Below the pieces are notes generated by a model. The model had not been told where the DNA came from. It saw nothing but the letters and a program-made list of their open reading frames with translations, and searched no databases. Positions 26,520 through 34,172 of a stretch of 34,172 nt of DNA are shown here, one piece after another. The position numbers and the translations under genes were made by a program. Origin of the DNA: Blastococcus sp. TF02A-35. Lineage in GTDB: Bacteria > Actinomycetota > Actinomycetes > Mycobacteriales > Geodermatophilaceae. The stretch is taken from positions 1 to 34,172 of the forward strand of contig NZ_SPQP01000039.1 of NCBI RefSeq assembly GCF_004571075.1, written 5' to 3'. How positions within the stretch are numbered: the stretch's first letter is position 1; each line of letters opens with the position of its first letter.

Positions 26520-27460
26520 TCGCCGACGACGTTCCCGAGGGGCCGGCCCTCCAGGACCCGGCGGACCTGGTCGGTCACCGCCGCCGCGGCCCGCTCGTTC
26601 GTGGCCGGGACGGCGCCGCCCACGTGCGGGGTGAGCAGCAGCCCCGGCGCGGACCACAGCAGGTGGCCCCCGGGCAGCGGCTCGGGGTCGGTCACGTCGA
26701 GGGCCGCACGCAGCCGGCCGGCGACCAGCTCGGCGAGCAGCGCGTCGGTGTCGACGACGACGCCGCGGGCGGCGTTCACCAGCAGGGCGCCGTCCTTCAT
26801 GGCGGCGAGGAAGGACGCGTCGACCATGCCCCGGGTCCCGGCGGTCACCGGGACGATGAGCACCACGACGTCGGCGTGCGGGAGGAGCTGGGGCAGCTCG
26901 TCGGTCGAGCGGACGCCGTCGCGGGCGGTGCGGGCCACGTAGGTGAGCTCGACGTCGAACCCCTGCAGCATCCGGCCGATGGCGCGGCCGATGTCCCCGG
27001 CGCCCACCACCAGCACCCGCGCCCCCACCAGCGAGCCGTGCGTGGCCGGGGACCAGCGCCCGGCGTCCTGCTCCCGGACGAAGGAGGGGATGCCGCGCAG
27101 GGCGGCGAGCATCGCGGCGACCGCCCACTCCGCGGTCGACGGGGTGTGCGCGCCCCGGGCGTTGCACAGGTGCACGCCCTCGGGCAGCTTCCCGGCGAAG
27201 GCCTCCGCCCCCGCGCTGAGCAGCTGCACGAGCCGCAGGTGCGGGAGCGCGTCGAAGAACTCCCGGCCGGGCAGCGCGGCGCCGCCCGAGCGCGGCACCC
27301 ACACCTGGGCCAGGGCCGCGTCCCCGGTCGGCGGGCCGTCGGAGGCCTCGATGCGGTGCGCCCGCACCCGCGGGGACAGCGCCTCGACGGCGGCTCCGAT
27401 CGCGCGCGAGGGCACGAGGACGTGCAGGGTCTCGTCGGGGTCCAGGTCGAGGTGCGCCAC
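26513..27460 (-). CDS. D-2-hydroxyacid dehydrogenase
   Basis: This is a 315-residue NAD(P)-dependent oxidoreductase of the D-isomer hydroxyacid family. The cofactor motif is VVGAGDIGRAIGRML, the substrate Arg is in VNAARGVVVD, the acid in DVTDPEPLP, and the catalytic His in LLTPHVGG. It lacks the ASB and ACT domains of SerA, so it is not a second phosphoglycerate dehydrogenase; the substrate is unknown (glyoxylate/hydroxypyruvate-type is likely). GTG at 27460 lies six bases after TAGAGT (27467-27472), which fits a leaderless mRNA. It is divergent from the lipoprotein gene at 27509. Confidence 0.9.
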   Translation of the reverse strand: MAHLDLDPDETLHVLVPSRAIGAAVEALSPRVRAHRIEASDGPPTGDAALAQVWVPRSGGAALPGREFFDALPHLRLVQLLSAGAEAFAGKLPEGVHLCNARGAHTPSTAEWAVAAMLAALRGIPSFVREQDAGRWSPATHGSLVGARVLVVGAGDIGRAIGRMLQGFDVELTYVARTARDGVRSTDELPQLLPHADVVVLIVPVTAGTRGMVDASFLAAMKDGALLVNAARGVVVDTDALLAELVAGRLRAALDVTDPEPLPGGHLLWSAPGLLLTPHVGGAVPATNERAAAAVTDQVRRVLEGRPLGNVVGDY

Positions 27461-27466
27461 GCCCGG

Positions 27467-27501
27467 ACTCTAGGCGCCGGGTCGCGCCGCGCACGTACTG
27501 T
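27467..27501. promoter_or_regulatory. divergent -10 elements, dehydrogenase and lipoprotein genes
   Basis: TAGAGT on the minus strand (27467-27472) precedes the dehydrogenase GTG by six bases, and TACTGT on the plus strand (27496-27501) precedes the lipoprotein GTG by seven. Both fit leaderless transcripts. The whole gap is 48 bases. Confidence 0.5.
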
Positions 27502-27508
27502 CATCGGC

Positions 27509-28636
27509 GTGGGACGACGGTCGCGGACGCGGACGGCACGGCTGTTCGCCGTGGCGGTCGGCGTGGCGGTGCTGGCCGGTTGCGGCGAGAGCGGCTACGA
27601 GCCCGCCGGGCCGTTCCGGCCGCTCCCCGAGGGCGCGCCGCCCGAGGTCGGCCGGCCGCCCCAGCCGGTGCCGGGCGATCCCGCGCAGCCCGGGTCGGGC
27701 GAGGAGGGCGGCGACCCCAACGTCGTCGCGACGGGGCTGACGGTGCCGACCGGCCTGGTCGTGCTGCCCGACGGCAGCGCGATCGTGGGCGAGCGGGAGA
27801 CCGGCCGGCTGCTGCAGGTCTTCCCCGACCGGTCCCCGGCGAAGGAGCTCATGACCCTGCCGGGCGTCGACACCGCCGGCGACGGCGGTCTGCTCGGCCT
27901 CGCCCTCTCGCCCACGTTCCCCGAGGACGGGCTGCTGTTCGCCTACGTCTCGACGGCGACCGACAACCGGGTCGTCCGCTTCCCGATCGGCGGCACCCCG
28001 AACCCGGTGCTCACCGGCATCCCGCGCGGCGAGGTCGGCAACGGCGGCGCGCTGATGACCGGCGCCGACGGCCACCTCTACGTGGGCACCGGCGACGCCG
28101 GGGACCCCGCCCTGGCCGCGGACCCGGCGTCGCTGGCCGGCAAGGTGCTGCGCATCGACGTGTTCGGCCGGCCGGTGGGCGCCGACGGGCCGGTGTTCAG
28201 CCGCGGGCACCGCGACGTCACCGCGCTGTGCCAGGACGAGGAGCGGACGTACGCGACCGACGAGTCGCGGGAGGGCCCCGACGAGCTCGACGTCGTCACC
28301 GAGGGCGGCAGCGGTGCCCCCGCGCTCGCCACGGTCCCGTCCGAGGAGGGCGGGCTGGGCGGCTGCGCGGTCACGAACGGCACGGTCTTCCTCGGCGCTC
28401 TCGACGGCCGGCGGGTGCACGTCCTGACCCTCGACGAGCAGGGGAACCCGGTCGAGGACGCCACCGACGAGGTGCTCGGCGGCCGCTACGGCCGGCTGCG
28501 CACCACCGTGCTGGACCCCCAGGGCGCGCTGTGGGTGACCACGTCGAACAAGGACGGCATCGGGACCCCCGGCGAGGGCGACGACAAGGTCCTGCGCATC
28601 CGCCCGCCCGGCGGCCAGCCCGAGTCCCCGCTCTGA
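27509..28636 (+). CDS. glucose/sorbosone dehydrogenase-like lipoprotein
   Basis: This 375-residue exported lipoprotein has an N-terminal Arg-rich stretch, a hydrophobic segment and a lipobox LAGC (22-25), a proline-rich linker to about 70, then a beta-propeller of the glucose/sorbosone dehydrogenase family (PQQ-type). Recognisable parts are TGLVVLPDGSAIVGERETGR, GDGGLLGLALSPTFPEDGLL, DGHLYVGTGDAGDPALAADP, SLAGKVLRIDVFG and SRGHRDVTALCQDEERTYAT. The family's catalytic His, usually in HNGG before FGPDG, is Gly here (VGNGGALMTGADG), so classical PQQ sugar oxidation is doubtful. It may bind a ligand or have another role outside the cell. Confidence 0.88.
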   Translation: MGRRSRTRTARLFAVAVGVAVLAGCGESGYEPAGPFRPLPEGAPPEVGRPPQPVPGDPAQPGSGEEGGDPNVVATGLTVPTGLVVLPDGSAIVGERETGRLLQVFPDRSPAKELMTLPGVDTAGDGGLLGLALSPTFPEDGLLFAYVSTATDNRVVRFPIGGTPNPVLTGIPRGEVGNGGALMTGADGHLYVGTGDAGDPALAADPASLAGKVLRIDVFGRPVGADGPVFSRGHRDVTALCQDEERTYATDESREGPDELDVVTEGGSGAPALATVPSEEGGLGGCAVTNGTVFLGALDGRRVHVLTLDEQGNPVEDATDEVLGGRYGRLRTTVLDPQGALWVTTSNKDGIGTPGEGDDKVLRIRPPGGQPESPL

Positions 28637-28649
28637 TCTCCGCCGGTCG

Positions 28650-29186
28650 TCACCGGGTGAAGCGGTGCACGACGTGGTCCCGGGGGTCGACCGGGTTGTC
28701 CGGCGTGAGCTCGCCGTCGGCGTACCAGGTGGCGCCGGCCCGGCGCAGCGCCCGCCACGACGCCTCGTTGCCCCGCGCCACCGGCACGAGCACGTCCTGC
28801 GCGTCCGGGTGGTCGGCGAAGCCGCGGGCCACGGCGGCCGCGATCAGGGCCGCGCCCAGACCCCGCCCACGTGCGCTCGGCACACCGACCAGGTAGTCGA
28901 TGCTCAGCGCTCCGGGGGGCACCGGGCAGACGGTGCTCAGCTCCGCGAGCGACTCCGGCTCGTCGTCGAAGCGGTAGACCTGCACCAGGCCGAACGGCTC
29001 CCCCTCGTGCACCCCGAGGTACACGGCGGTCGGGTCCGTGCCGTCGACGCACGGGCCGTACTGCGCCTCGACCGTCGCGGGGTCCTCGTCCCACCAGCGG
29101 GCGACCAGCGGCTCGGCGAGCCACTCCGCCAGCAGCGGGAGGTCCGACCGGCGCAGCGGCCGCAGCTCCACCTCCGGCAGCTCCAC
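28650..29186 (-). CDS. GNAT acetyltransferase, AAC(6')-like
   Basis: This is a 178-residue GCN5-type acetyltransferase. LRPLRRSDLPLLAEWLAEPL and VARWWDEDP resemble the N-terminal region of AAC(6')-Ib-like and siderophore (IucB-like) acetyltransferases. The acetyl-CoA loop is VPSARGRGLGAALI, and the C-terminal part has ARGNEASWRALRRAGA. The substrate cannot be told; resistance is not implied. GTG at 29186 is six bases past the -10 TAGCCT (29193-29198), so I prefer it to GTG 29192. It follows gatB on the same strand after about 43 bases with its own -10. Confidence 0.85.
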   Translation of the reverse strand: MELPEVELRPLRRSDLPLLAEWLAEPLVARWWDEDPATVEAQYGPCVDGTDPTAVYLGVHEGEPFGLVQVYRFDDEPESLAELSTVCPVPPGALSIDYLVGVPSARGRGLGAALIAAAVARGFADHPDAQDVLVPVARGNEASWRALRRAGATWYADGELTPDNPVDPRDHVVHRFTR

Positions 29187-29229
29187 ACCCACAGGCTAGG
29201 AGCTGCCGGAGGCCCGGACCTGCCGGAGG

Positions 29230-30729
29230 TCAGGAGCTGACGAGGCGCTCCTCGAGCATGCGCTTCACCGTCGCGGCGTCGGCCTTGCCGCGGGTGGTCT
29301 TCATGACCGCGCCCACGAGCGCCCCGATCGCCTGCACCTTGCCGCCGCGCACCTTGTCCGCGACGTCGGGGTTGCCCTCGATGGCCGCCTCGACGGCGGC
29401 GACCAGCTCGTCGGAGTCGCCCATGACGGCCAGCCCGCGGGACTCCACGACCGCGGCCGGGCCGCCCTCGCCGGCGAGCACGCCGTCCAGCGCCTGGCGG
29501 GCGAGCTGGTCGTTCACCGTGCCGGCCGTGACGAGACCGGCGAGCTCGGCGACCTGCTGCGGGGTCACCGGCAGCTCGGTCAGCTCGACGCCGCTGTCGT
29601 TGGCGCGGCGGGCGAGCTCGCCGAGCCACCACTTGCGGGCGTCGGCGGGCGTGGCGCCTGCGGCGACGGTGTCGCTGACCAGCCCGAGAGCACCGGCGTT
29701 GACGATCCACGCCATCTCCGTGTCGGAGAGGCCCCACTCCTGCTTGAGCCGCGCGCGGCGGGCGGCGGGGAGCTCCGGGAGCGCCGCCCGGAGACCCTCA
29801 ATCCACTCCTCGTCCGGCGCGATCGGCACCAGGTCGGGCTCGGGGAAGTACCGGTAGTCGGTGGCCTCCTCCTTGCTCCGCCCGGACGAGGTGCTGCCGG
29901 TGTCCTCGTGGAAGTGCCGGGTCTCCTGCACCACGCGCTCACCGGCGTCGAGGACGGCGGCCTGGCGGCGCATCTCGAAGCGCACGGACCGCTCGACCGA
30001 CCGCAGCGAGTTCACGTTCTTGGTCTCGGTGCGGGTGCCCCAGTCCAGGCTGCCGATCGGGGCGAGAGACGTGTTGACGTCCGAGCGCAGGTTGCCCTGC
30101 TCCATCCGGACCTCGGAGACGCCGAGCGCGAGCAGGATCTCGCGCAGCTCGGTGACGTAGGCGCGGGCCAGCTCCGGCGCCTTCGCGCCGGCGCCCGGGA
30201 TCGGGCGGGTGACGATCTCCACCAGCGGGATGCCGGCGCGGTTGTAGTCCACCAGCGAGTGGTCCGCACCGTGGATCCGGCCGGTGGAACCACCGACGTG
30301 GAGGTTCTTGCCGGTGTCCTCCTCGATGTGGACCCGCTCGATCTCCACGCGGTAGGTCTCGCCGTCGAGCTCGATGTCCAGGTGCCCGGCGGTGCACAGC
30401 GGCTCGTCGTACTGGCTGGTCTGGAAGCCCTTGGGGATGTCCGGGTAGAAGTAGTTCTTCCGCGCGAACCGGGACCAGGAGGCGATCCGGCAGCCCAGCG
30501 CGAGGCCGATCCGGATGGTGGACTCGATCGCCTCGGCGTTGACCACCGGCAGCGAGCCGGGCAGGCCGAGGCAGACCGGGCAGGTCTGGGTGTTGGGCTC
30601 GGCGCCGAACGTCGTCGAGCAGCCGCAGAACATCTTCGACTCGGTGCCCAGCTCGACGTGGGTCTCCAGGCCGATGACCGGCTCGTAGCGGGTCAGGACC
30701 TCGTCGAAGTCGACCAGGGTGTCGCTCAT
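29230..30729 (-). CDS. gatB: Asp/Glu-tRNA amidotransferase subunit B
   Basis: GatB binds the mischarged Glu-tRNA-Gln (or Asp-tRNA-Asn), phosphorylates the acid with ATP and receives ammonia from GatA. It has 499 residues. The cradle domain begins [13 protein letters not shown] and has the zinc cysteines C35/C37 (FCGC) and C50/C53 (CPVC); [14 protein letters not shown] and [12 protein letters not shown] are the family signatures; the C-terminal YqeY-like tail (about 400-499) binds the tRNA elbow. ATG overlaps the gatA stop as ATGA. It is the last of gatC-gatA-gatB. Confidence 0.97.
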   Translation of the reverse strand: MSDTLVDFDEVLTRYEPVIGLETHVELGTESKMFCGCSTTFGAEPNTQTCPVCLGLPGSLPVVNAEAIESTIRIGLALGCRIASWSRFARKNYFYPDIPKGFQTSQYDEPLCTAGHLDIELDGETYRVEIERVHIEEDTGKNLHVGGSTGRIHGADHSLVDYNRAGIPLVEIVTRPIPGAGAKAPELARAYVTELREILLALGVSEVRMEQGNLRSDVNTSLAPIGSLDWGTRTETKNVNSLRSVERSVRFEMRRQAAVLDAGERVVQETRHFHEDTGSTSSGRSKEEATDYRYFPEPDLVPIAPDEEWIEGLRAALPELPAARRARLKQEWGLSDTEMAWIVNAGALGLVSDTVAAGATPADARKWWLGELARRANDSGVELTELPVTPQQVAELAGLVTAGTVNDQLARQALDGVLAGEGGPAAVVESRGLAVMGDSDELVAAVEAAIEGNPDVADKVRGGKVQAIGALVGAVMKTTRGKADAATVKRMLEERLVSS

Positions 30730-32273
30730 GAGGGGGCGTTCTCCTTGGTGGCGATCCCGGTGGTGGCGATCCCGGCCAGCAGGGCGTGCCCGCGGGCGGC
30801 GTCCTGCGCGGCCTCCAGGGCGGCGGCCACCCGGTAGCAGCGGTCGTCGGCCAGGGCCGGGGCCATGATCTGGAAGCCGACCGGCAGGCCGTCGGACAGG
30901 CCGCACGGCACCGAGATGGCCGGCACGCCCGCGAGGCTGGCCGGCAGCGTGCAGAGGTCGGCGGCGTACATGGCGATCGGGTCGTCGACCCGGGAGCCGA
31001 GGGTCCACGCCACCGTGGGGCTGGTCGGGCTGACGAGCACGTCCACGTCGTCCCACGCGCTGGTGAAGTCGCGGGTGATCAGCGTGCGGACCTTCTGCGC
31101 CTGCCCGTAGTAGGCGTCGTAGTAGCCGCTGGACAGCGCGTAGGTGCCGAGGATGATGCGCCGCTTCACCTCGGGGCCGAAGCCCTGCTCCCGGGTGAGC
31201 GCCATGACCTCGTCGAGGTCGCGGCTGCCGTCGTCGCCGGCCCGGAGGCCGTACCGGACACCGTCGAAGCGGGCCAGGTTCGACGACGCCTCGCTGGGCG
31301 CGATCAGGTAGTAGGCGGGCAGGGCGAGGTCGAAGGCCGGGCAGGAGACCTGCCGGACCTCGGCGCCCATGCCCTCCAGCAGCGCGACCGCCTCGGCGAC
31401 CCGCGCCAGCACTCCGGGCTCGTAGCCGTCGGTGTGGCCGTCGCCGCCGAGCTCGGTGACGACGCCGACCCGGAGGCCGGCGAGGTCGCCCTCGGCGCCG
31501 CGGCGGGCCGACTCGGCCAGCACCGGCACCGGCGAGTCGATGCTCGTGGAGTCCAGCGGGTCGTGACCGGCGACGGCCTCGTGCAGCAGGGCGGCGTCGA
31601 GCACCGTCCGGGTCATCGGGCCGGCCTGGTCCAGGCTGGAGGAGAACGCGATCAGCCCGTAGCGGGAGACCGAGCCGTAGGTGGGCTTGTGGCCGACCAG
31701 GCCGGTCACGGCCGCCGGCTGGCGGATCGAGCCGCCGGTGTCGGTGCCGATCGCCCACGGCGCCAGGCCGGCGGCGACGGCGGCCGACGACCCGCCCGAG
31801 GAGCCGCCGGGGATGCGGTCGGTGTCCCAGGGGTTGCGGGTGACCTTGTAGGCGGAGTTCTCGGTGGAGGAGCCCATCGCGAACTCGTCCATGTTGGTCT
31901 TGCCGAGCAGCACCGTGCCGGCGGCCTTGAGCCGGGCGGCCAGGGTGGCGTCGTACGGCGGCCGCCAGCCCTCGAGGATCTTCGAGCCGCTGGTCGTGGG
32001 CACGCCCTCGGTGACGACGACGTCCTTGAGCGCCATCGGGACGCCGGCCAGCGGGCCGAGCTCCTCGCCCCTGGCGCGGGCGGCGTCGACGGCCCCGGCG
32101 GCCTCGAGCGCGGCGTCGGCGTCGACGTGCAGGTAGGCGCCGATCGTCCCGTCGGTCGCGGCGATGCGGTCCAGGTAGGCGCGGGTGACCTCGACGGAGC
32201 TCAGCTCACCGGCCTGCAGGGCCTGGCTGAGGTCGGCCGCGCTGCTGGAGGTGATGTTCTCGGTGGTGGTCAC
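30726..32273 (-). CDS. gatA: Asp/Glu-tRNA amidotransferase subunit A
   Basis: GatA hydrolyses glutamine to supply ammonia to GatB through a tunnel. It has 515 residues of the amidase-signature fold. The catalytic triad is K83 (MALKDV), S158 in [14 protein letters not shown] and S182 in [12 protein letters not shown], offset by four from the S. aureus enzyme (K79, S154, S178). GTG at 32273 overlaps the gatC stop as GTGA, and the stop overlaps gatB as ATGA, so all three subunits are translationally coupled. Confidence 0.97.
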   Translation of the reverse strand: MTTTENITSSSAADLSQALQAGELSSVEVTRAYLDRIAATDGTIGAYLHVDADAALEAAGAVDAARARGEELGPLAGVPMALKDVVVTEGVPTTSGSKILEGWRPPYDATLAARLKAAGTVLLGKTNMDEFAMGSSTENSAYKVTRNPWDTDRIPGGSSGGSSAAVAAGLAPWAIGTDTGGSIRQPAAVTGLVGHKPTYGSVSRYGLIAFSSSLDQAGPMTRTVLDAALLHEAVAGHDPLDSTSIDSPVPVLAESARRGAEGDLAGLRVGVVTELGGDGHTDGYEPGVLARVAEAVALLEGMGAEVRQVSCPAFDLALPAYYLIAPSEASSNLARFDGVRYGLRAGDDGSRDLDEVMALTREQGFGPEVKRRIILGTYALSSGYYDAYYGQAQKVRTLITRDFTSAWDDVDVLVSPTSPTVAWTLGSRVDDPIAMYAADLCTLPASLAGVPAISVPCGLSDGLPVGFQIMAPALADDRCYRVAAALEAAQDAARGHALLAGIATTGIATKENAPS

Positions 32274-32587
32274 GCCTCCTCCCCCAGGATGCGCGGCACG
32301 CGGAAGCGGTCGTCCTCGGCAGCCGGCGCACCGGCCAGGACGACGTCGCGAGGCAGGCTGGGCCGGGCGACGTCGGGCCGCATGACGTTGGTCATCGGCA
32401 CGGCGTGCGTGGTGGGGGTGACGTCGGCGACGTCGGCCTTGCCCACCTGGGCGACGGCGTCCAGCACGGCGGCGAGCTGGCCGGCGAAGAGGTCGAGCTC
32501 CTCGTCGCTCACCGCCAGCCGGGACAGGTGCGCCAGGTGCGCCACCTCGTCGCGGGTCAGTTGGCCCTTCGGGGAGGGGGTGCTCAT
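32270..32587 (-). CDS. gatC: Asp/Glu-tRNA amidotransferase subunit C
   Basis: GatC is the small belt subunit that wraps GatA and GatB. It has 105 residues, beginning [20 protein letters not shown] with [20 protein letters not shown] and a C-terminal LRP-type tail ([25 protein letters not shown]). ATG at 32587 is preferred to GTG at 32605 because homologues start there; GTGGAG lies 12 bases upstream. It is the first gene of gatCAB and divergent from the ACT-domain gene (168 bases, no clear promoter seen). Confidence 0.95.
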   Translation of the reverse strand: MSTPSPKGQLTRDEVAHLAHLSRLAVSDEELDLFAGQLAAVLDAVAQVGKADVADVTPTTHAVPMTNVMRPDVARPSLPRDVVLAGAPAAEDDRFRVPRILGEEA

Positions 32588-32755
32588 GCTGCGGTGGAAC
32601 TCCACTTCGGCGATGCCCGGCGGCCCGCTCCGGGCCGGGACGTGACCGGATCACTGTACGTGGGGCGAACACGCGCGCCGACCAGCGTGAGAGGCTCCCC
32701 CGGACCGCGATCGACGGAGATCGGCCCGAACCGGCGAGGACTCCCCGGAGGAACC

Positions 32756-33430
32756 GTGTCCTATCTCCTGCGTCTGGTGGTCCCCGACCGCCCCGGCGCG
32801 CTCGGCGCGGTGGCCACCGCGCTCGGTACCGCCGGCATCGACATCGTCTCGCTCGACGTCCTCGAGCGCGGAAACGGCATCGCCGTCGACGACGTCGTGG
32901 TGGACCTGCCCGGCGACCGGCTGCCCGACAGCCTGATCACCGTCGCCCAGGCGGTCGAGGGGGTGCAGGTGGAGTCGCTGCGCCCCTTCGCCGGGCCGCT
33001 GGACACCCACCGCGAGCTGGACCTGCTCGACGCGCTGTCCCGGGGCGGGCACGCACCCGCGGCGCTGCTCACCGAGGAGCTGCCCCGGGTCTTCCACAGC
33101 GGCTGGTCGGTGATCCTCGACGACGCCGCGCAGCCGGCCCCGCTGGTCGAGGAGGCGGTGCTCGCCGCGTCGGAGGCGGCGCCCGACTTCACCGGCCTGA
33201 CCCTGCCGTGGCTCCCGCTCTCCGGGCCGCGGCTGCTGCCCAGCGACGAGTCCTGGCTGCCGGAGCGCTGGCAGGAGATGGCCATCGAGATGATGGCGGT
33301 GCCCTACGGCATCGGACGGGCGGTGGTGCTGGGGCGCTCCGGCGGTCCGGCGTTCCGGCGGTCGGAGCTGCTACGGCTTGCCCACCTGGTCGGCATCGCG
33401 TCGACGGTCGCCCAGCTCCCCCCGACCTGA
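32756..33430 (+). CDS. ACT-domain protein of unknown function
   Basis: This is a 224-residue protein with an N-terminal ACT domain (about 1-75; [19 protein letters not shown] and [13 protein letters not shown]), the amino acid-sensing fold. The rest (about 90-224) is an alpha/beta region with [15 protein letters not shown] and [28 protein letters not shown]-like in feel but not assigned. GTG follows GGAGGA by four bases. It is divergent from gatC, a neighbourhood common in actinobacteria, which suggests sensing of an amino acid but shows no direct link to tRNA amidation. Confidence 0.8.
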   Translation: MSYLLRLVVPDRPGALGAVATALGTAGIDIVSLDVLERGNGIAVDDVVVDLPGDRLPDSLITVAQAVEGVQVESLRPFAGPLDTHRELDLLDALSRGGHAPAALLTEELPRVFHSGWSVILDDAAQPAPLVEEAVLAASEAAPDFTGLTLPWLPLSGPRLLPSDESWLPERWQEMAIEMMAVPYGIGRAVVLGRSGGPAFRRSELLRLAHLVGIASTVAQLPPT

Positions 33431-33469
33431 CCGGTCGCGCCCTCAGGCCCGCTGACCTGCTCTTTCGCC

Positions 33470-33498
33470 TTGCAGGGCCACGTGTTCGAACGTATGAT
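33470..33498 (+). promoter_or_regulatory. promoter of the DUF222 gene
   Basis: TTGCAG (33470-33475), a 17-base spacer and TATGAT (33493-33498), the best -35/-10 pair in the window. A start at about 33505 or 33506 puts the GTG at 33506 at the 5' end of the mRNA. Confidence 0.72.
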
Positions 33499-33501
33499 CG
33501 A
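33486..33501. promoter_or_regulatory. LexA (SOS) box over the -10 of the DUF222 gene
   Basis: TCGAAC-GTAT-GATCGA differs by one base from the actinobacterial LexA consensus TCGAAC-N4-GTTCGA. It covers the -10 and lies in a longer perfect inverted repeat, CCACGTGTTCGA-N8-TCGAACACGTGG (33478-33509), whose centre nearly coincides with it. LexA boxes before 13E12-type (DUF222) genes are known in Mycobacterium tuberculosis. Confidence 0.72.
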
Positions 33502-33505
33502 ACAC

Positions 33506-34172
33506 GTGGGCGAGGTGGCGACCGCAGCGAGCGGACCGGCCGCGCCCGTCGCCGGCCGGGCGTCCGGGCCGCTCGGCGCGGTGCAGGCCGCCGACCGGGA
33601 GATCGCCCGGCAGACGGCGCTGCGCGCCCGTGCGGTGGCCGAGTTCGCCGCCACCCGCCCCGCCTCCGCGGACCGGCAGCCAGGGCAGCCGGGGGCCATG
33701 AGCGCCGAACGCCGCGCTGCCCGGCCGGACGTGCTGGCCGACGTCAGCGAGTGGGCGGCGCAGGAGCTCGTGGTGGCCCTGTCCCTCTCGGCCCAGGCGG
33801 CCGAGCAGCTCCTGGTCCGGTCGCTGACGCTGGTGCACCGGCTGCCGGGCACCCTCGCCGCCCTCGAGTCCGGGGCGCTGCACACCGGTCACCTCTGGCC
33901 GATGCTCGAGAAGGTCGCGCCCATCGCCGACGCGGAGCGGCGGGCCGCCGTGGAGCGGGACCTGCTGCGGTGGATGTCCGGACGGCTCACCACCCCGGCC
34001 CAGCTCGGCGCACGGGCCCGCCGGCTCGGGCTGGCCCGTGACGCCCGCGACGAGGCACACCGGCTCGCCGCTGCCCTGCGCGAGCGCGGGGTCTCGGTCC
34101 GGGCCGACCGGCGCGAGGGCATGGCGGTGCTCGACGCCCTGCTGACGGTGCCGGAGGCGCAGTCCCTGCTCG
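33506..34172 (+). CDS. DUF222-domain (13E12-type) protein, 5' part
   Basis: This is the first 222 residues of a DUF222 protein; the gene runs off the right edge, and an HNH endonuclease domain is expected beyond. The visible part begins [17 protein letters not shown] and has the helical DUF222 pattern: WAAQELVVALSLSAQAAEQLLVRSL, HRLPGTLAALESGALHTGHLWPMLEKV, and TTPAQLGARARRLGLARDARDEAH. Such genes are multicopy in many actinobacteria and their role is unclear. GTG at 33506 fits the promoter; in-frame ATG 33494 and GTG 33482 (VFERMIEHV) are alternatives but lie inside the LexA box and upstream of the predicted mRNA start. Confidence 0.85.
   Translation, partial: MGEVATAASGPAAPVAGRASGPLGAVQAADREIARQTALRARAVAEFAATRPASADRQPGQPGAMSAERRAARPDVLADVSEWAAQELVVALSLSAQAAEQLLVRSLTLVHRLPGTLAALESGALHTGHLWPMLEKVAPIADAERRAAVERDLLRWMSGRLTTPAQLGARARRLGLARDARDEAHRLAAALRERGVSVRADRREGMAVLDALLTVPEAQSLL

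Noticed and set aside
26513-27460. The second dehydrogenase as another SerA.
   Set aside because: It lacks the ASB and ACT domains and the longer SerA catalytic region; it is a generic D-2-hydroxyacid dehydrogenase.

Overview
The window is chromosomal DNA of a very GC-rich actinobacterium. GTG starts are frequent, 4-bp stop/start overlaps are common, and many genes have a -10 hexamer so close upstream that the mRNA should be leaderless. Gene content and order (leuC/NdgR-type regulator, ilvBNC with serA and leuB, non-zinc GluRS, GatCAB, a DUF222 protein with an SOS box) fit Geodermatophilaceae or a near relative. That placement is my inference. I see no insertion sequence, prophage or CRISPR array; this is housekeeping sequence with a few accessory genes.

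Layout. 1-1456: the 5' part of leuC (minus), divergent from an IclR-family leucine regulator. 1453-5668 (minus): galactose operon galT-galK-SGLT-type symporter-small membrane protein. 5757-6157 (minus): tRNA-Gln(CTG), tRNA-Glu(CTC), tRNA-Glu(CTC), with a hairpin after each Glu gene. 6237-9651 (minus): FAH-family hydrolase, gltX and a CPBP protease, joined by 4-bp overlaps. 9694-11166 (plus): VOC protein, ABM monooxygenase, class I glutamine amidotransferase. 11179-12904 (minus): citramalate synthase cimA behind an isoleucine leader-peptide attenuator. 12972-16842: a small unknown gene, leuB, serA, and a DUF805 membrane protein. 16902-20589 (minus): ilvB-ilvN-ilvC behind a Val/Leu leader-peptide attenuator. 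20637-23399: a GGDEF-EAL protein. 23508-25220: ilvD. 25303-28636: an XRE/MmyB-like regulator, a PH-domain membrane protein, a D-2-hydroxyacid dehydrogenase and a sorbosone dehydrogenase-like lipoprotein. 28650-32587 (minus): a GNAT enzyme and gatC-gatA-gatB. 32756-33430: an ACT-domain protein. 33506-end: the start of a DUF222 gene under a LexA-type box.

How they work together. The dominant theme is branched-chain amino acid synthesis. CimA makes citramalate from pyruvate and acetyl-CoA, LeuC(D) and LeuB turn it into 2-oxobutanoate, and IlvBN, IlvC and IlvD finish isoleucine and valine. Regulation appears at three levels: an IclR-type repressor at leuC, an Ile-codon attenuator at cimA (MSTRGTIIIA) and a Val/Leu-codon attenuator at ilvB (MPADARTSGVLVLA). 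A second theme is indirect charging of tRNA-Gln: tRNA-Gln, tRNA-Glu, GluRS and the complete GatCAB amidotransferase all lie in the window.

The most notable signals are the isoleucine attenuator in front of citramalate synthase, the resemblance between the two attenuators (a hairpin whose 5' arm starts in the leader stop codon, directly followed by a terminator), a probable CTG start in the amidotransferase, and the SOS box covering the -10 of the DUF222 gene. No stretch over 300 bases lacks a gene except 5669-6236, which holds the tRNA cluster.
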